A stretch of DNA of 64,000 bases from Candidatus Doudnabacteria bacterium RIFCSPHIGHO2_02_FULL_42_25 (GCA_001777665.1 MFEQ01000003.1:1-64000); one strand, 5' to 3'; shown: positions 23,338 through 31,689, counted from the stretch's first letter. The notes: generated by a model not told the origin, from the letters alone. Program-made: numbers and translations.

Positions 23338-25800
23338 CTATATCAATGTTGTAGTTGCGACTTTGTCGCCGGCATCCAGGGTCATGACCCTGACACCTTG
23401 GGTCGCACGTCCCAGGGTCGAGATTTTACCTACTGGGGTACGGAGAGTTTGCCCTAGTTTCGAGATCACCACTAAGTCATGGTCTTCGGCTTTGTTGATT
23501 ACGTGGAGAGAGACGATGCGTCCAGTCTTAGGGGTGACTTTCAAAGTTTTGATTCCCGATCCCCCACGATGTTGGATTTTGTAGAATTTCAAATCAGTTT
23601 TCTTACCCAGTCCGTTTTCAGTCACAACCAAGATTTGGAGATTATCGATATTATCTTTTTCTGAAATCAAATCCATACTCATGAGATGATCATCTTTCTT
23701 GAGTCGCATACCTTTGACTCCAGCAGCAGTACGACCCATGGGTCTGACATCTTTTTCGTTAAAGCGGATAGCTTGGCCATTGGACGTGGATAGGATGACG
23801 TTATCAGCACCACCCGAGCGTTTGACCCACTTTAATTCATCTCCTGGTTTAATCTTAATCGCGATCAATCCGGAGCGTCTAACTTTTGCAAATTCTTCGA
23901 TCGGGGTTTTCTTAATCAAACCCTGCTTGGTTGCGAGCATTAAATATTTGGCTGAAGTTTTTTTGGATATCGTCAGAATTGATGAGACAGTTTCGTCATT
24001 GGGGAGTTCCAAGAAGTTAACCAAAGCCTGGCCCCGGGCAGTTCTTGAGCCTTCTGGTAATTCATAAACTTTAGTTTGGAACACGCGTCCTTTCGTAGTA
24101 AAGAATAGGATATCATCATGAGTATTGGTTGTGTTGAGCCATTCCACGACATCTTCTTCTTTAGTAGTCATGCCGATCACGCCCTTCCCACCACGGCCTT
24201 GTGTTTTGTAAGTTTCAGGCGGCAGACGTTTTACATACCCAGATTTGGTGATGATAACCATGGCCTGTTCTTCAGGGATCAGATCTTCCACTTTGAATTC
24301 ACCTATTGGCTGCTTGACCAAAGTTGTTTTGCGAGGATTGCCGTATTTATCTTTCAATTCTGTAAGTTCAGTTTTAACTACTCCACGCATTTTCTTTTCG
24401 CTTTTGAGCAAGTCTTCCAATTCTTCGATCAACGCATATTTTTCTTTCAACTCATCATTGATTTTTTTGCGTTCCAGTCCAGCCAATGCTCGAAGTTGCA
24501 TTTGTAAAATAGCTGAAGCTTGTTTATCCGATAATTTAAATTTGCTCATCAAAGCCGCATGAGCTTCTTCTGTAGTCTCCGATTTTTTGATTGTCGCGAT
24601 TATCGCATCAATATGATCGAGGGCTTTTTTTAAACCTTCCAAAATATGAGCACGATCTTTGGCTTTGTTCAGATCAAAAACCGTTCTGCGTTTGATGATT
24701 TCCAGTCGGTGCTTGATGTAGTATTCAAGAATATTTTTCAGATTCAGGACCTGTGGTTCGATGCCATCCACTAGTGCCAACATGTTGACGTGGAAGGTTT
24801 CCTGGAGAGAAGAAAATTTGAAAAGCTGGTTTAAGATTTTATTGGGCAATCCTTCTTTTTTCAGTTCTATCACTACGCGCACCCCATCTTTGTCAGATTC
24901 ATCGCGAATATCTTTGATTCCTTCCACGCGTTTATCTTTGACTAATTCTGCGAATTGTTCAAGGAGGGATGCTTTGTTGACCTGATACGGAATTTCATTG
25001 ATGATAATTTTATGCATACCCTTCTCTTCGATGATTTCCGTGCGGGCGCGCATAACCACTGGACCTTTGCCAGTGGCATACATTTGTTTGATCGTGTTCC
25101 AGTCGTAAATATATCCACCAGTTGGAAAATCCGGTCCTTTTACAAATTCTAATAAATCTTCAGTGGTTGAAGTCGGTTCATCTATTAATTTAATCGTGGC
25201 GTCGACAACTTCCCCCAAATTATGCGGTGGAATATTGGTGGCCATACCTACCGCAATGCCGAGTGTTCCGTTGAGTAAAAGTTGGGGTGCTTTTGCTGGT
25301 AAAACTTTCGGTTCTTTCTTGGTGGCATCGTAGTTGTCCATCCAGTCCACAGTTTCTTTATCGAGGTCAGCGAGCATTTCTTCAGCCAAAGCCATCATGC
25401 GAGCTTCGGTATAACGCATGGCAGCTGGAGCATCGCCGTCCATGGATCCGAAGTTGCCTTGGCCATCCACTAACGGATACCGCATAGCGAATTCTTGGGC
25501 CAATCTGACCATGGAATCATAAACAGCGGCATCACCGTGAGGGTGATATTTGGCCAACACTTCTCCGACGACAGCGGCGGATTTACGGAATTTGACGTTT
25601 GAGCGCAGTCCCAATTCAGACATCGCATATAGAATCCGACGATGGACTGGTTTTAGCCCATCGCGGACATCAGGAAGAGCCCTGGCCACAATTACGCTCA
25701 TCGCGTAGTCGAGGTAGGATTCTTCCATCTCCCGCTCGATTGGACGGAGATTGATTTTCCCTATAGTGCTAGATTCTTTTGTTGGTTCTTGGTTGGCCAT
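23338..25800 (-). CDS. gyrA: DNA gyrase subunit A
   Basis: Introduces negative supercoils with GyrB. 820 aa, normal length. N-terminal RALPDVRDGLKPVHRRILYAM, the catalytic Tyr in AAMRYTEARM (about 131), and the GyrA box QGRGGKG in the C-terminal beta-pinwheel region (about 541-547), which distinguishes GyrA from ParC. C-terminal blades with repeated VRPMGR and GRxTxGVRxM motifs. gyrB is not in the window. Upstream lies a short-period ACGAA repeat (25811-25890). Confidence 0.97.
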   Translation of the reverse strand: MANQEPTKESSTIGKINLRPIEREMEESYLDYAMSVIVARALPDVRDGLKPVHRRILYAMSELGLRSNVKFRKSAAVVGEVLAKYHPHGDAAVYDSMVRLAQEFAMRYPLVDGQGNFGSMDGDAPAAMRYTEARMMALAEEMLADLDKETVDWMDNYDATKKEPKVLPAKAPQLLLNGTLGIAVGMATNIPPHNLGEVVDATIKLIDEPTSTTEDLLEFVKGPDFPTGGYIYDWNTIKQMYATGKGPVVMRARTEIIEEKGMHKIIINEIPYQVNKASLLEQFAELVKDKRVEGIKDIRDESDKDGVRVVIELKKEGLPNKILNQLFKFSSLQETFHVNMLALVDGIEPQVLNLKNILEYYIKHRLEIIKRRTVFDLNKAKDRAHILEGLKKALDHIDAIIATIKKSETTEEAHAALMSKFKLSDKQASAILQMQLRALAGLERKKINDELKEKYALIEELEDLLKSEKKMRGVVKTELTELKDKYGNPRKTTLVKQPIGEFKVEDLIPEEQAMVIITKSGYVKRLPPETYKTQGRGGKGVIGMTTKEEDVVEWLNTTNTHDDILFFTTKGRVFQTKVYELPEGSRTARGQALVNFLELPNDETVSSILTISKKTSAKYLMLATKQGLIKKTPIEEFAKVRRSGLIAIKIKPGDELKWVKRSGGADNVILSTSNGQAIRFNEKDVRPMGRTAAGVKGMRLKKDDHLMSMDLISEKDNIDNLQILVVTENGLGKKTDLKFYKIQHRGGSGIKTLKVTPKTGRIVSLHVINKAEDHDLVVISKLGQTLRTPVGKISTLGRATQGVRVMTLDAGDKVATTTLI

Positions 25801-25810
25801 AGTTATTATC

Positions 25811-25890
25811 TACGAACTTACGAAACTTTTACGAAATTACGAAGTGGACTAACCCTTTTGTATTTTCGTAGTTCTTTCGTACTTTCGTAG
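25811..25890. repeat. Short-period ACGAA/TTCGT repeat upstream of gyrA
   Basis: Tandem imperfect TACGAA units (25811-25842) are followed by their inverted form TTTCGTA (25863-25890), so the region can fold into a long hairpin in the gyrA leader. Confidence 0.6.
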
Positions 25891-25893
25891 CCG

Positions 25894-26448
25894 TCAGTTT
25901 CTGACATTGGCTGGATTATTTAATTCTTCTAGATTCAGATCAAGGGTTTGTTGAAATATATTTGACGCGTCGTTTTCTAGTGACATATTACTTAAAATAA
26001 GTTGCGCAGTTTTGGCATTGGTCGGCTCAAAGTAGAGGATGCCGAAATTTTGCGTCTTGGAGAGGATTTTTTGGACAAATGGTTTGCCTTGGCGATCGGT
26101 GATTTGTTGAGCTGTGATTATTTTATCATTAATCACCAAACTGATATCAGATATTTTTGAAACATTTAGAATGTCATTAGTATTGTTATTCAGATTAAAA
26201 TAAACCTTGAGTCCATTTTCGCCCTGTTCGACTCTTTCAACTTTTGCAAATTCTTGCGGGCTATTCGGCAGGGTGGTTTTGGAATTATTAAGCTCAATTA
26301 AATTTTCACCGCTACTGTTCTCTACTGTATTGCGAATGCTTTGAGTAAATAAAATAATCAGCCCAATCGCTGCGATAGCCGATGCAACCCAAAGAATTTT
26401 TACCCGGGTATTATAAGGAAGTTTTTGGAGTCGATCTAAGGGAATCAT
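25894..26448 (-). CDS. Membrane-anchored hypothetical protein (184 aa)
   Basis: Not recognised. A single N-terminal transmembrane helix (about residues 18-38, VKILWVASAIAAIGLIILF) precedes an extracytoplasmic beta-rich domain (about 60-180). The ATG overlaps the stop of the beta-lactamase-fold gene by 4 nt, so the two are co-transcribed. Confidence 0.65.
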   Translation of the reverse strand: MIPLDRLQKLPYNTRVKILWVASAIAAIGLIILFTQSIRNTVENSSGENLIELNNSKTTLPNSPQEFAKVERVEQGENGLKVYFNLNNNTNDILNVSKISDISLVINDKIITAQQITDRQGKPFVQKILSKTQNFGILYFEPTNAKTAQLILSNMSLENDASNIFQQTLDLNLEELNNPANVRN

Positions 26449-27059
26449 CGTTGTGGGGTCAGAATAATTAATTGCGTTTGCTCCCCGACCAATTCTTTCT
26501 TCTTCAGAGTTAGTTTGTCCATTTCTTGGTGTTTTCCGCCCATTTCCTGTAAAAACTTATCTAATTTATCTAAATTCAAACTTACCCCAGGAATTTTGTA
26601 ACTATGCGGGATAACGACAAATGGTTCTAGTTTGGTTGCTACTTTCGCTGCTGTCTCAAAATCCATAACATCTTTTCCACCAACAGGTACTAAAATAATA
26701 TCTGCTCCCTCCAGGCTTTCTTTTTGGTCATCAGTGAGCTCGGTTTGTTTGATCTGACCTAAGAAAGCGATCCGGATCCCCTCAACCTCAATACTATAGA
26801 TCGTCCCACCTTTTCCTGGGGCACCAATAATAAAGGCACCTTTAATATCATACTCACCAGGCCCAGTGATGATAAAAGGAGTTCCTGTAATTGAAGAAAA
26901 ATTATTCGCAATTTCTAAGCTGGGATTAGAAGAAATAACGATATCAGCCCCACCCCGAACTGGCGACAAACCAGAGCCACTCCCAAATGGATCAGTGATA
27001 ATAGTTAGATCTTTGCCGATGATTTTGAAACTTGATAGCCCGTACCAGGATATGGTCAT
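26445..27059 (-). CDS. Metallo-beta-lactamase-fold protein lacking metal ligands
   Basis: 204 aa. Overall pattern of the small UlaG-like MBL family: MTISWYGLSSFKI, TDPFGSG, GPGEYDIKG, IRIAFLGQ, IILVPVGG and VVIPHSYKIPG. The metal-binding HxHxDH loop is replaced by SSNPSLEIANN (about 43-53), the early His (WxGH) is Leu, and the Asp after FLG is Gln. It therefore cannot be a normal binuclear metal hydrolase and may have a binding or structural role. Upstream of a membrane-anchored protein with a 4-nt overlap. Confidence 0.75.
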   Translation of the reverse strand: MTISWYGLSSFKIIGKDLTIITDPFGSGSGLSPVRGGADIVISSNPSLEIANNFSSITGTPFIITGPGEYDIKGAFIIGAPGKGGTIYSIEVEGIRIAFLGQIKQTELTDDQKESLEGADIILVPVGGKDVMDFETAAKVATKLEPFVVIPHSYKIPGVSLNLDKLDKFLQEMGGKHQEMDKLTLKKKELVGEQTQLIILTPQR

Positions 27060-27136
27060 AAAATAGCCTTATTTTCAACAAAAAATGCTGCTATAAAGCG
27101 CATCTTTCTGCCTCTATATTTTACCATTTTTCGGTC

Positions 27137-27165
27137 TTGATTTCAATGCTGTTTTGGAGTATAAT
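27137..27165 (+). promoter_or_regulatory. Promoter of rpsA
   Basis: TTGATT (27137-27142), 17 nt, TATAAT (27160-27165). The predicted leader of about 120 nt contains two repeat structures. Confidence 0.75.
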
Positions 27166-27180
27166 GCCTCAAGCGTAAGA

Positions 27181-27200
27181 CCTGCCTGCCGGCAGGCAGG
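27181..27200. repeat. CCTGCCTGCC/GGCAGGCAGG palindrome in the rpsA leader
   Basis: Perfect 20-nt palindrome; an identical copy is at 58246-58265 inside the end of the ROK gene. I associate this word with Patescibacteria genomes. Confidence 0.8.
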
Positions 27201-27230
27201 AAGGGGTTTAGTCAATCGCAGCGCCTGCCT

Positions 27231-27263
27231 CGCCTTGAGGTAGGGCTCGTCTGAGTCAAGGCG
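27231..27263 (+). repeat. Inverted repeat in the rpsA leader
   Basis: CGCCTTGA (27231-27238) and TCAAGGCG (27256-27263) can form a hairpin 27 nt before the rpsA start, possibly for S1 autoregulation or simply a repeat insertion. Confidence 0.5.
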
Positions 27264-27290
27264 GGCCGAATTGCTAAACACTAGAAAATC

Positions 27291-28421
27291 ATGACAACTG
27301 CTACTGCCTCAGTAAAGACTATGCAAGACTTGCTGGCTTTAGAAGGAGTAGAAATAAAGGTGCCGAAAGTTGACGACGTATTAGAAGGTCGTGTTTTGTC
27401 AGTTGGTAAAAACGAAGTTTACATCGACATCGAAGGTTATGGACTTGGAGTAGTCCGGGGACGAGAGCTTTATGACGAATCAGTTCGATTAAGCAGTCTC
27501 AAAATTGGTGACCCAGTGGTGGCTTCGGTCGTTGAACCTGAAAACAAAGAAGGCAACATCGAGCTTTCTTTCCGCCAAGCTGGCCAAGAACGTGTCTGGC
27601 AAACTTTGATTGGTCGCATGCAAACTCGCGAAGTGATCAAAACCAAGATTATGGAAGCGAATAAGGGCGGTTTGATCGTGGAAGTTAACGGAGTAATTGG
27701 CTTTTTACCAGTTTCCCAGCTATCTTCTGAACATTACCCTCGCGTTGAAGAAGGCGATAAAACCAAGATTTTGGAAGTACTGAAGAGCTATGTCGGTAAC
27801 CAATTTGATGTCCAAATCATTACAGCTGATCCTCGCGATGAGAAACTAATCGTTTCGGAAAAAGCTGTAGGTGAAGACGAGCTCCGTGGTAAAATCTCCA
27901 AATTGACCATCGGTATGAATGTCGAAGGCGAAGTCTCCGGTATTGTCGATTTCGGAATTTTCTTGAAGTTTGGACAGGGGTTAGAAGGATTGGTCCACAT
28001 TTCCGAATTGGCTTGGAGCCGCATCGAGCATCCAAAAGATCTATATAAAGTTGGTCAGAAAGTTCAAGCTCAAGTAATTTCTATCGACAAAGATCGCATT
28101 TCTCTCTCCATCAAACGATTGCAACCTGATCCTTGGGTAGAATCAATCAAGAAATACCAAGTCGGTCAAATCGTCAAAGGTAAAGTTAGTAAAGTTATGC
28201 CATTTGGTGCATTCGTAGAATTGGACCCAGAAATTTTTGGGTTAGTCCACTCTGTTGAATTATCAAATGAAGAAGTCAAAGACACGAATGATATTCTAAA
28301 AGTTGGTGAAGAACGAGAATTTAAAATCATCTCGATCGAACCTCAAGAACATCGTTTGGGACTTTCTCTCCGTGCCGTAACAAATCCAGTACCTCCAGCT
28401 GAACCAGAAAAGCAATCATAA
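27291..28421 (+). CDS. rpsA: 30S ribosomal protein S1
   Basis: Binds mRNA on the small subunit. 376 aa with four S1 (OB-fold) repeats: about 22-90 (VLEGRVLSVGKNEVYIDIEG), 105-175, 192-260 (GMNVEGEVSGIVDFGIFLKF, GLVHISELAW) and 278-350 (GQIVKGKVSKVMPFGAFVEL, GLVHSVELSN). The four-domain form is typical of short S1 proteins. Monocistronic, with a strong bidirectional terminator. Confidence 0.93.
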   Translation: MTTATASVKTMQDLLALEGVEIKVPKVDDVLEGRVLSVGKNEVYIDIEGYGLGVVRGRELYDESVRLSSLKIGDPVVASVVEPENKEGNIELSFRQAGQERVWQTLIGRMQTREVIKTKIMEANKGGLIVEVNGVIGFLPVSQLSSEHYPRVEEGDKTKILEVLKSYVGNQFDVQIITADPRDEKLIVSEKAVGEDELRGKISKLTIGMNVEGEVSGIVDFGIFLKFGQGLEGLVHISELAWSRIEHPKDLYKVGQKVQAQVISIDKDRISLSIKRLQPDPWVESIKKYQVGQIVKGKVSKVMPFGAFVELDPEIFGLVHSVELSNEEVKDTNDILKVGEEREFKIISIEPQEHRLGLSLRAVTNPVPPAEPEKQS

Positions 28422-28422
28422 C

Positions 28423-28456
28423 AAAAAACCGTCCCGATAAATCGGGACGGTTTTTT
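28423..28456. terminator. Bidirectional terminator between rpsA and the 28455 gene
   Basis: A6-CCGTCCCGAT-AA-ATCGGGACGG-T6. The last bases overlap the stop codon of the convergent gene. Confidence 0.92.
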
Positions 28457-29141
28457 AAATACTTTTTTCGATATTGTTCAGATCGTCGTAGATGACTTGG
28501 ACGTTGTAGAGCCAGTGTGCTTTTGCTGGCTGTTTATATAATCCATTCATCTGCTTAAATGTCATTTGTGCATACTTCACATTTGAGCGTAGTGGATAAT
28601 TTTCTAAAAATTTATTCATTTCCATAATTCCATCACCGAGGTTATTACCCATATCCCAAAGATTGGATCCACCAACGCCCCAGCAATTTGCCAGACTCAC
28701 CGGATATTTGCGACACATACTACTTTCAGCATTAGCTAGCGCGACTATTCGTTTCCAATTCGGCATAGTGATCAGAATATCAGTGTGCTCAGCAAGCGGA
28801 GATTTTTTAGTTTCCAAATAATTTTTTACTTTGATTCGTAAATGCCCCTGGCGGACTGCTTGCTTGCGAACTTCTTCGTTGTTTTGTTTGCCGCGAAGAA
28901 CGTAATTAATGGAATCAATAATATCTTGGTAAGCTTTATCATTCTCATCAAAAACTAAAATTGGCTCTTTCGAAGTTGGAGCTTTAATTGTCCACGCATG
29001 CGATTGATGCGGGATTAAATTCAAGAGTAATGCAAACAAAAACAACTGCAAGAAAAATTTTTGTTTTGGTTTCATCGTGGCAAAACTTGCTTTGATTTGC
29101 GGGATACCGTTAGTTAAAGTAAGTTTTCGAACTATATCCAT
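28455..29141 (-). CDS. Exported lysozyme-like peptidoglycan hydrolase
   Basis: 228 aa from ATG 29141, chosen because a TATAAT-type -10 ends 10 nt upstream; a longer frame would run into tRNA-Cys. ATG 29075 would give a tidier signal peptide (MKPKQKFFLQLFLFALLL...HA). The hydrophobic stretch marks export. The mature part contains IVALANAESSMCRKYP, ANCWGVGG and GIMEMNKFLENY, matching the Glu-containing lysozyme/glucosaminidase-like fold. It probably trims peptidoglycan outside the membrane. A second such enzyme is at 29564-30193. Confidence 0.75.
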   Translation of the reverse strand: MDIVRKLTLTNGIPQIKASFATMKPKQKFFLQLFLFALLLNLIPHQSHAWTIKAPTSKEPILVFDENDKAYQDIIDSINYVLRGKQNNEEVRKQAVRQGHLRIKVKNYLETKKSPLAEHTDILITMPNWKRIVALANAESSMCRKYPVSLANCWGVGGSNLWDMGNNLGDGIMEMNKFLENYPLRSNVKYAQMTFKQMNGLYKQPAKAHWLYNVQVIYDDLNNIEKSI

Positions 29142-29208
29142 CGTATGTATTATTATAGCAAAAATTGCGCAAAATGTCAATAATACGCTATAATATTTGC
29201 TGCAACGA

Positions 29209-29282
29209 GGCGTGATGTCCGAGCAGTTAGGAAGCGGTCTGCAAAACCGCGTAGACGGGTGCAACTCCCGTTCACGCCTCCA
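29209..29282 (+). tRNA. tRNA-Cys (GCA)
   Basis: Complete cloverleaf with acceptor GGCGTGA/TCACGCC, anticodon loop CTGCAAA, T-loop TTC-type arm, encoded CCA. A TATAAT -10 lies ~10 nt upstream (about 29189-29194). Confidence 0.95.
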
Positions 29283-29421
29283 CGAGTCAATTAACCCTTA
29301 GGCCTACGCGTATCCGACTAGTCGTCGAATTCGCTCCGGCCTTCGGGATTAATGCCTCTTTCAAATAAAAATTTCTTGGAGAATGCTTCTGGTTAAATTT
29401 TTATTTGTTTTTAACTCAAAT
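29283..29421. repeat. Nested inverted repeats after tRNA-Cys
   Basis: Two stems: TTAACCCTTAGGCC with GGCCTTCGGGATTAA, and CAAATAAAAATTT with AAATTTTTATTTG. The segment GGCCTACGCG is shared with the element after tRNA-Pro (40138-40246). No gene seen. Confidence 0.6.
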
Positions 29422-29508
29422 GCCCTGGTGGTGGAACTGGCATACACGCAGCACTTAAAATGCTGTGGCCGAAAGGCCTTGAGGGTTCGAGTCCCTCCCT
29501 GGGCACCA
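29422..29508 (+). tRNA. tRNA-Leu (TAA)
   Basis: 87 nt with long variable arm (GTGGCCGAAAGGCCTT region), anticodon loop CTTAAAA giving TAA, CCA encoded. One acceptor mismatch (T5-T68). Confidence 0.93.
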
Positions 29509-29528
29509 AATTCATGGAAATAATTTTA

Positions 29529-29554
29529 AAAGCCCCGCTTAGTAGCGGGGCTTT
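29529..29554. terminator. Bidirectional terminator between tRNA-Leu and the 29564 gene
   Basis: AAAGCCCCGCT-TAGT-AGCGGGGCTTT, A and T tracts on either side. Confidence 0.85.
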
Positions 29555-29563
29555 ATGTTTTGT

Positions 29564-30193
29564 TTAATTGATTAAAGGTTCAACTGGAGCTGTTTCTGCA
29601 ATTATTTTTGCAGAAGCTAAGACTGCTGGCAAATGTTTTAGGTAAGCTCCTTTAGTATAAGCATACCAAGGTTGGAATCCACGTCGAGAATACATTTCTA
29701 ACGCGACATCCAAGTTATACTTACAATCCTGTAACTGTTCGAATGTGTGCCATGGATTTCCTGGTCTCCAGTTAATCTGGGCCAATCCGATGTCGACTGA
29801 ACCGTTGCGGTTCAATCCACGATTATCTCTGGTACATTCATGAGTACCATTTTCTGCCTTGAGGACGGCAATAAAGATATTACATTTATTGATGTCGCCA
29901 ATTTTTGGACAGATATATGCTCGAATTTCTGGTTCGTGCATATAGACTCGAGCGTCACCTACTGTTTTTGGAGGTAAAGCATATTTAGATGCTGACTTTG
30001 CAACTGGTGTCGGGGTCACAACTGGTTCAGGTTTTGGTTCAGTCTTTTTTCCTTCGAGAATTTTAGTTAAATCAGAAATTTTTATTTCAAAGACAAGGGT
30101 TGTTTTGTTTTCGGTAGCAGCTGACACATGAATTGGGAACACCATAGTGCTCACGACCATGATCAGCATTACCCAGACAAAACGTCTAGTCAT
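29564..30193 (-). CDS. Exported lytic-transglycosylase-like protein
   Basis: 209 aa. Signal peptide with cleavage around VSAA (residue ~26), then a Pro/Thr/Val linker (about 50-70). The C-terminal domain has the lysozyme-like catalytic region FIAVLKAENGTHECTRDN (Glu in KAENG) and VDIGLAQINW, the SLT-type GLxQIN motif. It should cleave peptidoglycan outside the cell. Similar role to 28455-29141 but only distant sequence similarity. Confidence 0.82.
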   Translation of the reverse strand: MTRRFVWVMLIMVVSTMVFPIHVSAATENKTTLVFEIKISDLTKILEGKKTEPKPEPVVTPTPVAKSASKYALPPKTVGDARVYMHEPEIRAYICPKIGDINKCNIFIAVLKAENGTHECTRDNRGLNRNGSVDIGLAQINWRPGNPWHTFEQLQDCKYNLDVALEMYSRRGFQPWYAYTKGAYLKHLPAVLASAKIIAETAPVEPLIN

Positions 30194-30304
30194 TGAATAA
30201 TGCTTTCTTAGCTTTGGTTATTCATAGCTCCTGGCTACGGATAAACAAAGTTGGTTAGACCTTATAATTTATAAAGAGCTTGATTTTGTTTGCGTAACCC
30301 TGCA

Positions 30305-30447
30305 AATATGGGCTTTTTGACAACATTAGGCTTTTATGGCGTAATGTTGCCTGCCCCGCCCTGTCCGGAGACAGGGTCGGGTACGCAACTATCAATCTTA
30401 GCATAAAACGCCAGCTTTGTCAAGGCTTGATCATTGCCCCATATTTG
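30305..30447. repeat. Nested cruciform element before the tRNA cluster
   Basis: Outer arms CAAATATGGG (30305) and CCCATATTTG (to 30447), second arms TTGACAA/TTGTCAA, inner hairpins CAACATTA...TAATGTTG and CCCTGTC-CGGA-GACAGGG. The 276-nt gap (30194-30469) holds no gene. Confidence 0.6.
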
Positions 30448-30456
30448 GGCTATAAT
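30427..30456 (+). promoter_or_regulatory. Promoter of the tRNA-Leu(GAG)-Val cluster
   Basis: TTGATC (30427-30432), 18 nt, TATAAT (30451-30456), 14 nt before tRNA-Leu. Confidence 0.65.
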
Positions 30457-30469
30457 CAACCAGTTGTAT

Positions 30470-30556
30470 GCGCGGGTGCTGTAACTGGTAGCCAGGCTGC
30501 CTTGAGGTGGCAGTGCTCTTACGAGCGTGGAGGTTCGAGTCCTCTCCCGCGCACCA
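30470..30556 (+). tRNA. tRNA-Leu (GAG)
   Basis: Acceptor GCGCGGG/CCCGCGC, anticodon stem CTGCC/GGCAG with loop TTGAGGT, long variable arm, CCA encoded. Confidence 0.95.
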
Positions 30557-30557
30557 C

Positions 30558-30634
30558 GGACGGTTAGCTCAGCTGGTTAGAGCGCCTCGTTTACACCGAG
30601 GAGGTCGCAGGTTCGAATCCTGCACCGTCCACCA
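30558..30634 (+). tRNA. tRNA-Val (TAC)
   Basis: Acceptor GGACGGT/ACCGTCC, anticodon stem CCTCG/CGAGG with loop TTTACAC, CCA encoded. One nt after tRNA-Leu. Confidence 0.95.
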
Positions 30635-30660
30635 GAAGAATTTGGTATAATGTACATCAC

Positions 30661-30947
30661 GCCGCGGTAGCTCAGCGGTAGAGCGCAGCCCTAAATATCT
30701 TTGGGGCCAGAATCAGTAATGGTTCTTGAGAAAAATTGGGTGAATTCGGGGGAACCCCAGTCATGCTGGACAATCCCGAGCCAAGCCAGAAAGGGCAATG
30801 GTTTTCTGGAAGGTGTAGAGACTAGCAAGTGAGTCCCAACAATAATCTTGCAAACAGCGCCCAACTCCTTTAGTAAGGATGATGATATAGTCCACATAGC
30901 TTCGGAAGAGGCTGGCGTCGGGTGTTCGACTCACCCCCGCGGCACCA
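30661..30947 (+). tRNA. tRNA-Phe (GAA) interrupted by a group I intron
   Basis: Exon 1 30661-30692 and exon 2 30905-30947 join into a 75-nt tRNA: acceptor GCCGCGG/CCGCGGC, anticodon stem CAGCC/GGCTG, loop CTGAAGA with anticodon GAA, T-arm GGGTG-TTCGACT-CACCC, CCA encoded. The intron sits between U33 and G34, exactly 5' of the anticodon. A TATAAT (30646-30651) precedes the gene. Confidence 0.92.
30693..30904 (+). ncRNA. Group I self-splicing intron (212 nt, IC3-like)
   Basis: P1: exon end GCCCT (30688-30692) pairs with GGGGC (30703-30707), giving the required U-G wobble at the 5' splice site. P10: TCTTT (30698-30702) pairs with the exon-2 start GAAGA (30905-30909). The intron ends in G (30904). 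Core segments resemble tRNA-Leu group I introns: AATCCCGAGCCAAGCC (30772-30787, Q-like), AAGGTGTAGAGACTA (30810-30824, R-like) and ATATAGTCC (30885-30893, S-like). No ORF inside. These features together leave little doubt. Confidence 0.9.
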
Positions 30948-31020
30948 GAAATATTTGATGTTCTTTAAAAACCGAACCCTTAATGGTATAATAGACAGGT
31001 AAATAACTATAGTTTTAATT

Positions 31021-31689
31021 ATGGCTAGAAACGATAAACATTTAGCACTGCTATTAAGAAAATCTGGGAAAAGTTATGGTTTTATAAGTCGAGAGTTGCA
31101 AATTCCCAAAAGCACTTTATCAGAATGGTTTAGTGGTCTTAAGTGGTCAGGTATTGTAAAAAATAAACTTATCACAAAGGCCAACTTGCTAGCACAAAAG
31201 CGGATGCGTTTAATGGCGAAAGCTAATCAAAAACGCTGGCTAGATTGGAGAGCAGGATATCGGTTACAAGCTATAGAAGAATTTGAGCTATTGAAGAATA
31301 ACCCTTTATTTATCTCGGGTGTAATGCTTTATTGGGCAGAGGGAGATAATGGTAAAAAAAGTAGTAATGTTCGACTAGCCAATATTGATCCACGAATGAT
31401 CCGAATTTTTATCAAATTCGCTTTAAAGATTTGCAAAGTTTCAAAAGCAAATATTAGAATCGGTTTGATTTTATATCCTGATTTAAAGGATACAGTATGC
31501 AAAAGTTTTTGGAGTAAATATTTAAAAATACCTATCGTTCAGTTTCATAAAACTCAAGTGATTAAAGGGAATCATCCTACAAAAAGACTCGAATACGGCA
31601 TTTGTATGGTCAGAATTGGTGGAGCAGGACTAAAGGAAAAAATAAAAGTTTGGATAGATCTATGTTCAAAAGAAATTATGCGGGTATAG
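31021..31689 (+). CDS. Possible LAGLIDADG-like homing endonuclease/HTH protein (222 aa)
   Basis: N-terminal helix-turn-helix (SYGFISRELQIPKSTLSEWF, about 18-37), then a basic helical linker. A central LFISGVMLYWAEGDNGKKS...VRLANIDPRMIRIFIKF segment resembles the first LAGLIDADG-type helix followed by the usual N-x-D-P-x-x-I pattern, with a second related half (LEYGICMVRIGG). Family assignment is tentative. It lies 73 nt after the intron-bearing tRNA-Phe and its last 10 nt overlap the 5' end of tRNA-Gly. A TATAAT lies at 30987-30992. Confidence 0.6.
   Translation: MARNDKHLALLLRKSGKSYGFISRELQIPKSTLSEWFSGLKWSGIVKNKLITKANLLAQKRMRLMAKANQKRWLDWRAGYRLQAIEEFELLKNNPLFISGVMLYWAEGDNGKKSSNVRLANIDPRMIRIFIKFALKICKVSKANIRIGLILYPDLKDTVCKSFWSKYLKIPIVQFHKTQVIKGNHPTKRLEYGICMVRIGGAGLKEKIKVWIDLCSKEIMRV

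Noticed and set aside
29142..29264. Upstream extension of the lysozyme-like gene
   Set aside because: It would run through tRNA-Cys on the opposite strand and past its own -10 box.
30691..30897. Minus-strand open frame across the tRNA-Phe intron
   Set aside because: It is a shadow of the structured intron; P1/P10 pairing explains the sequence better.
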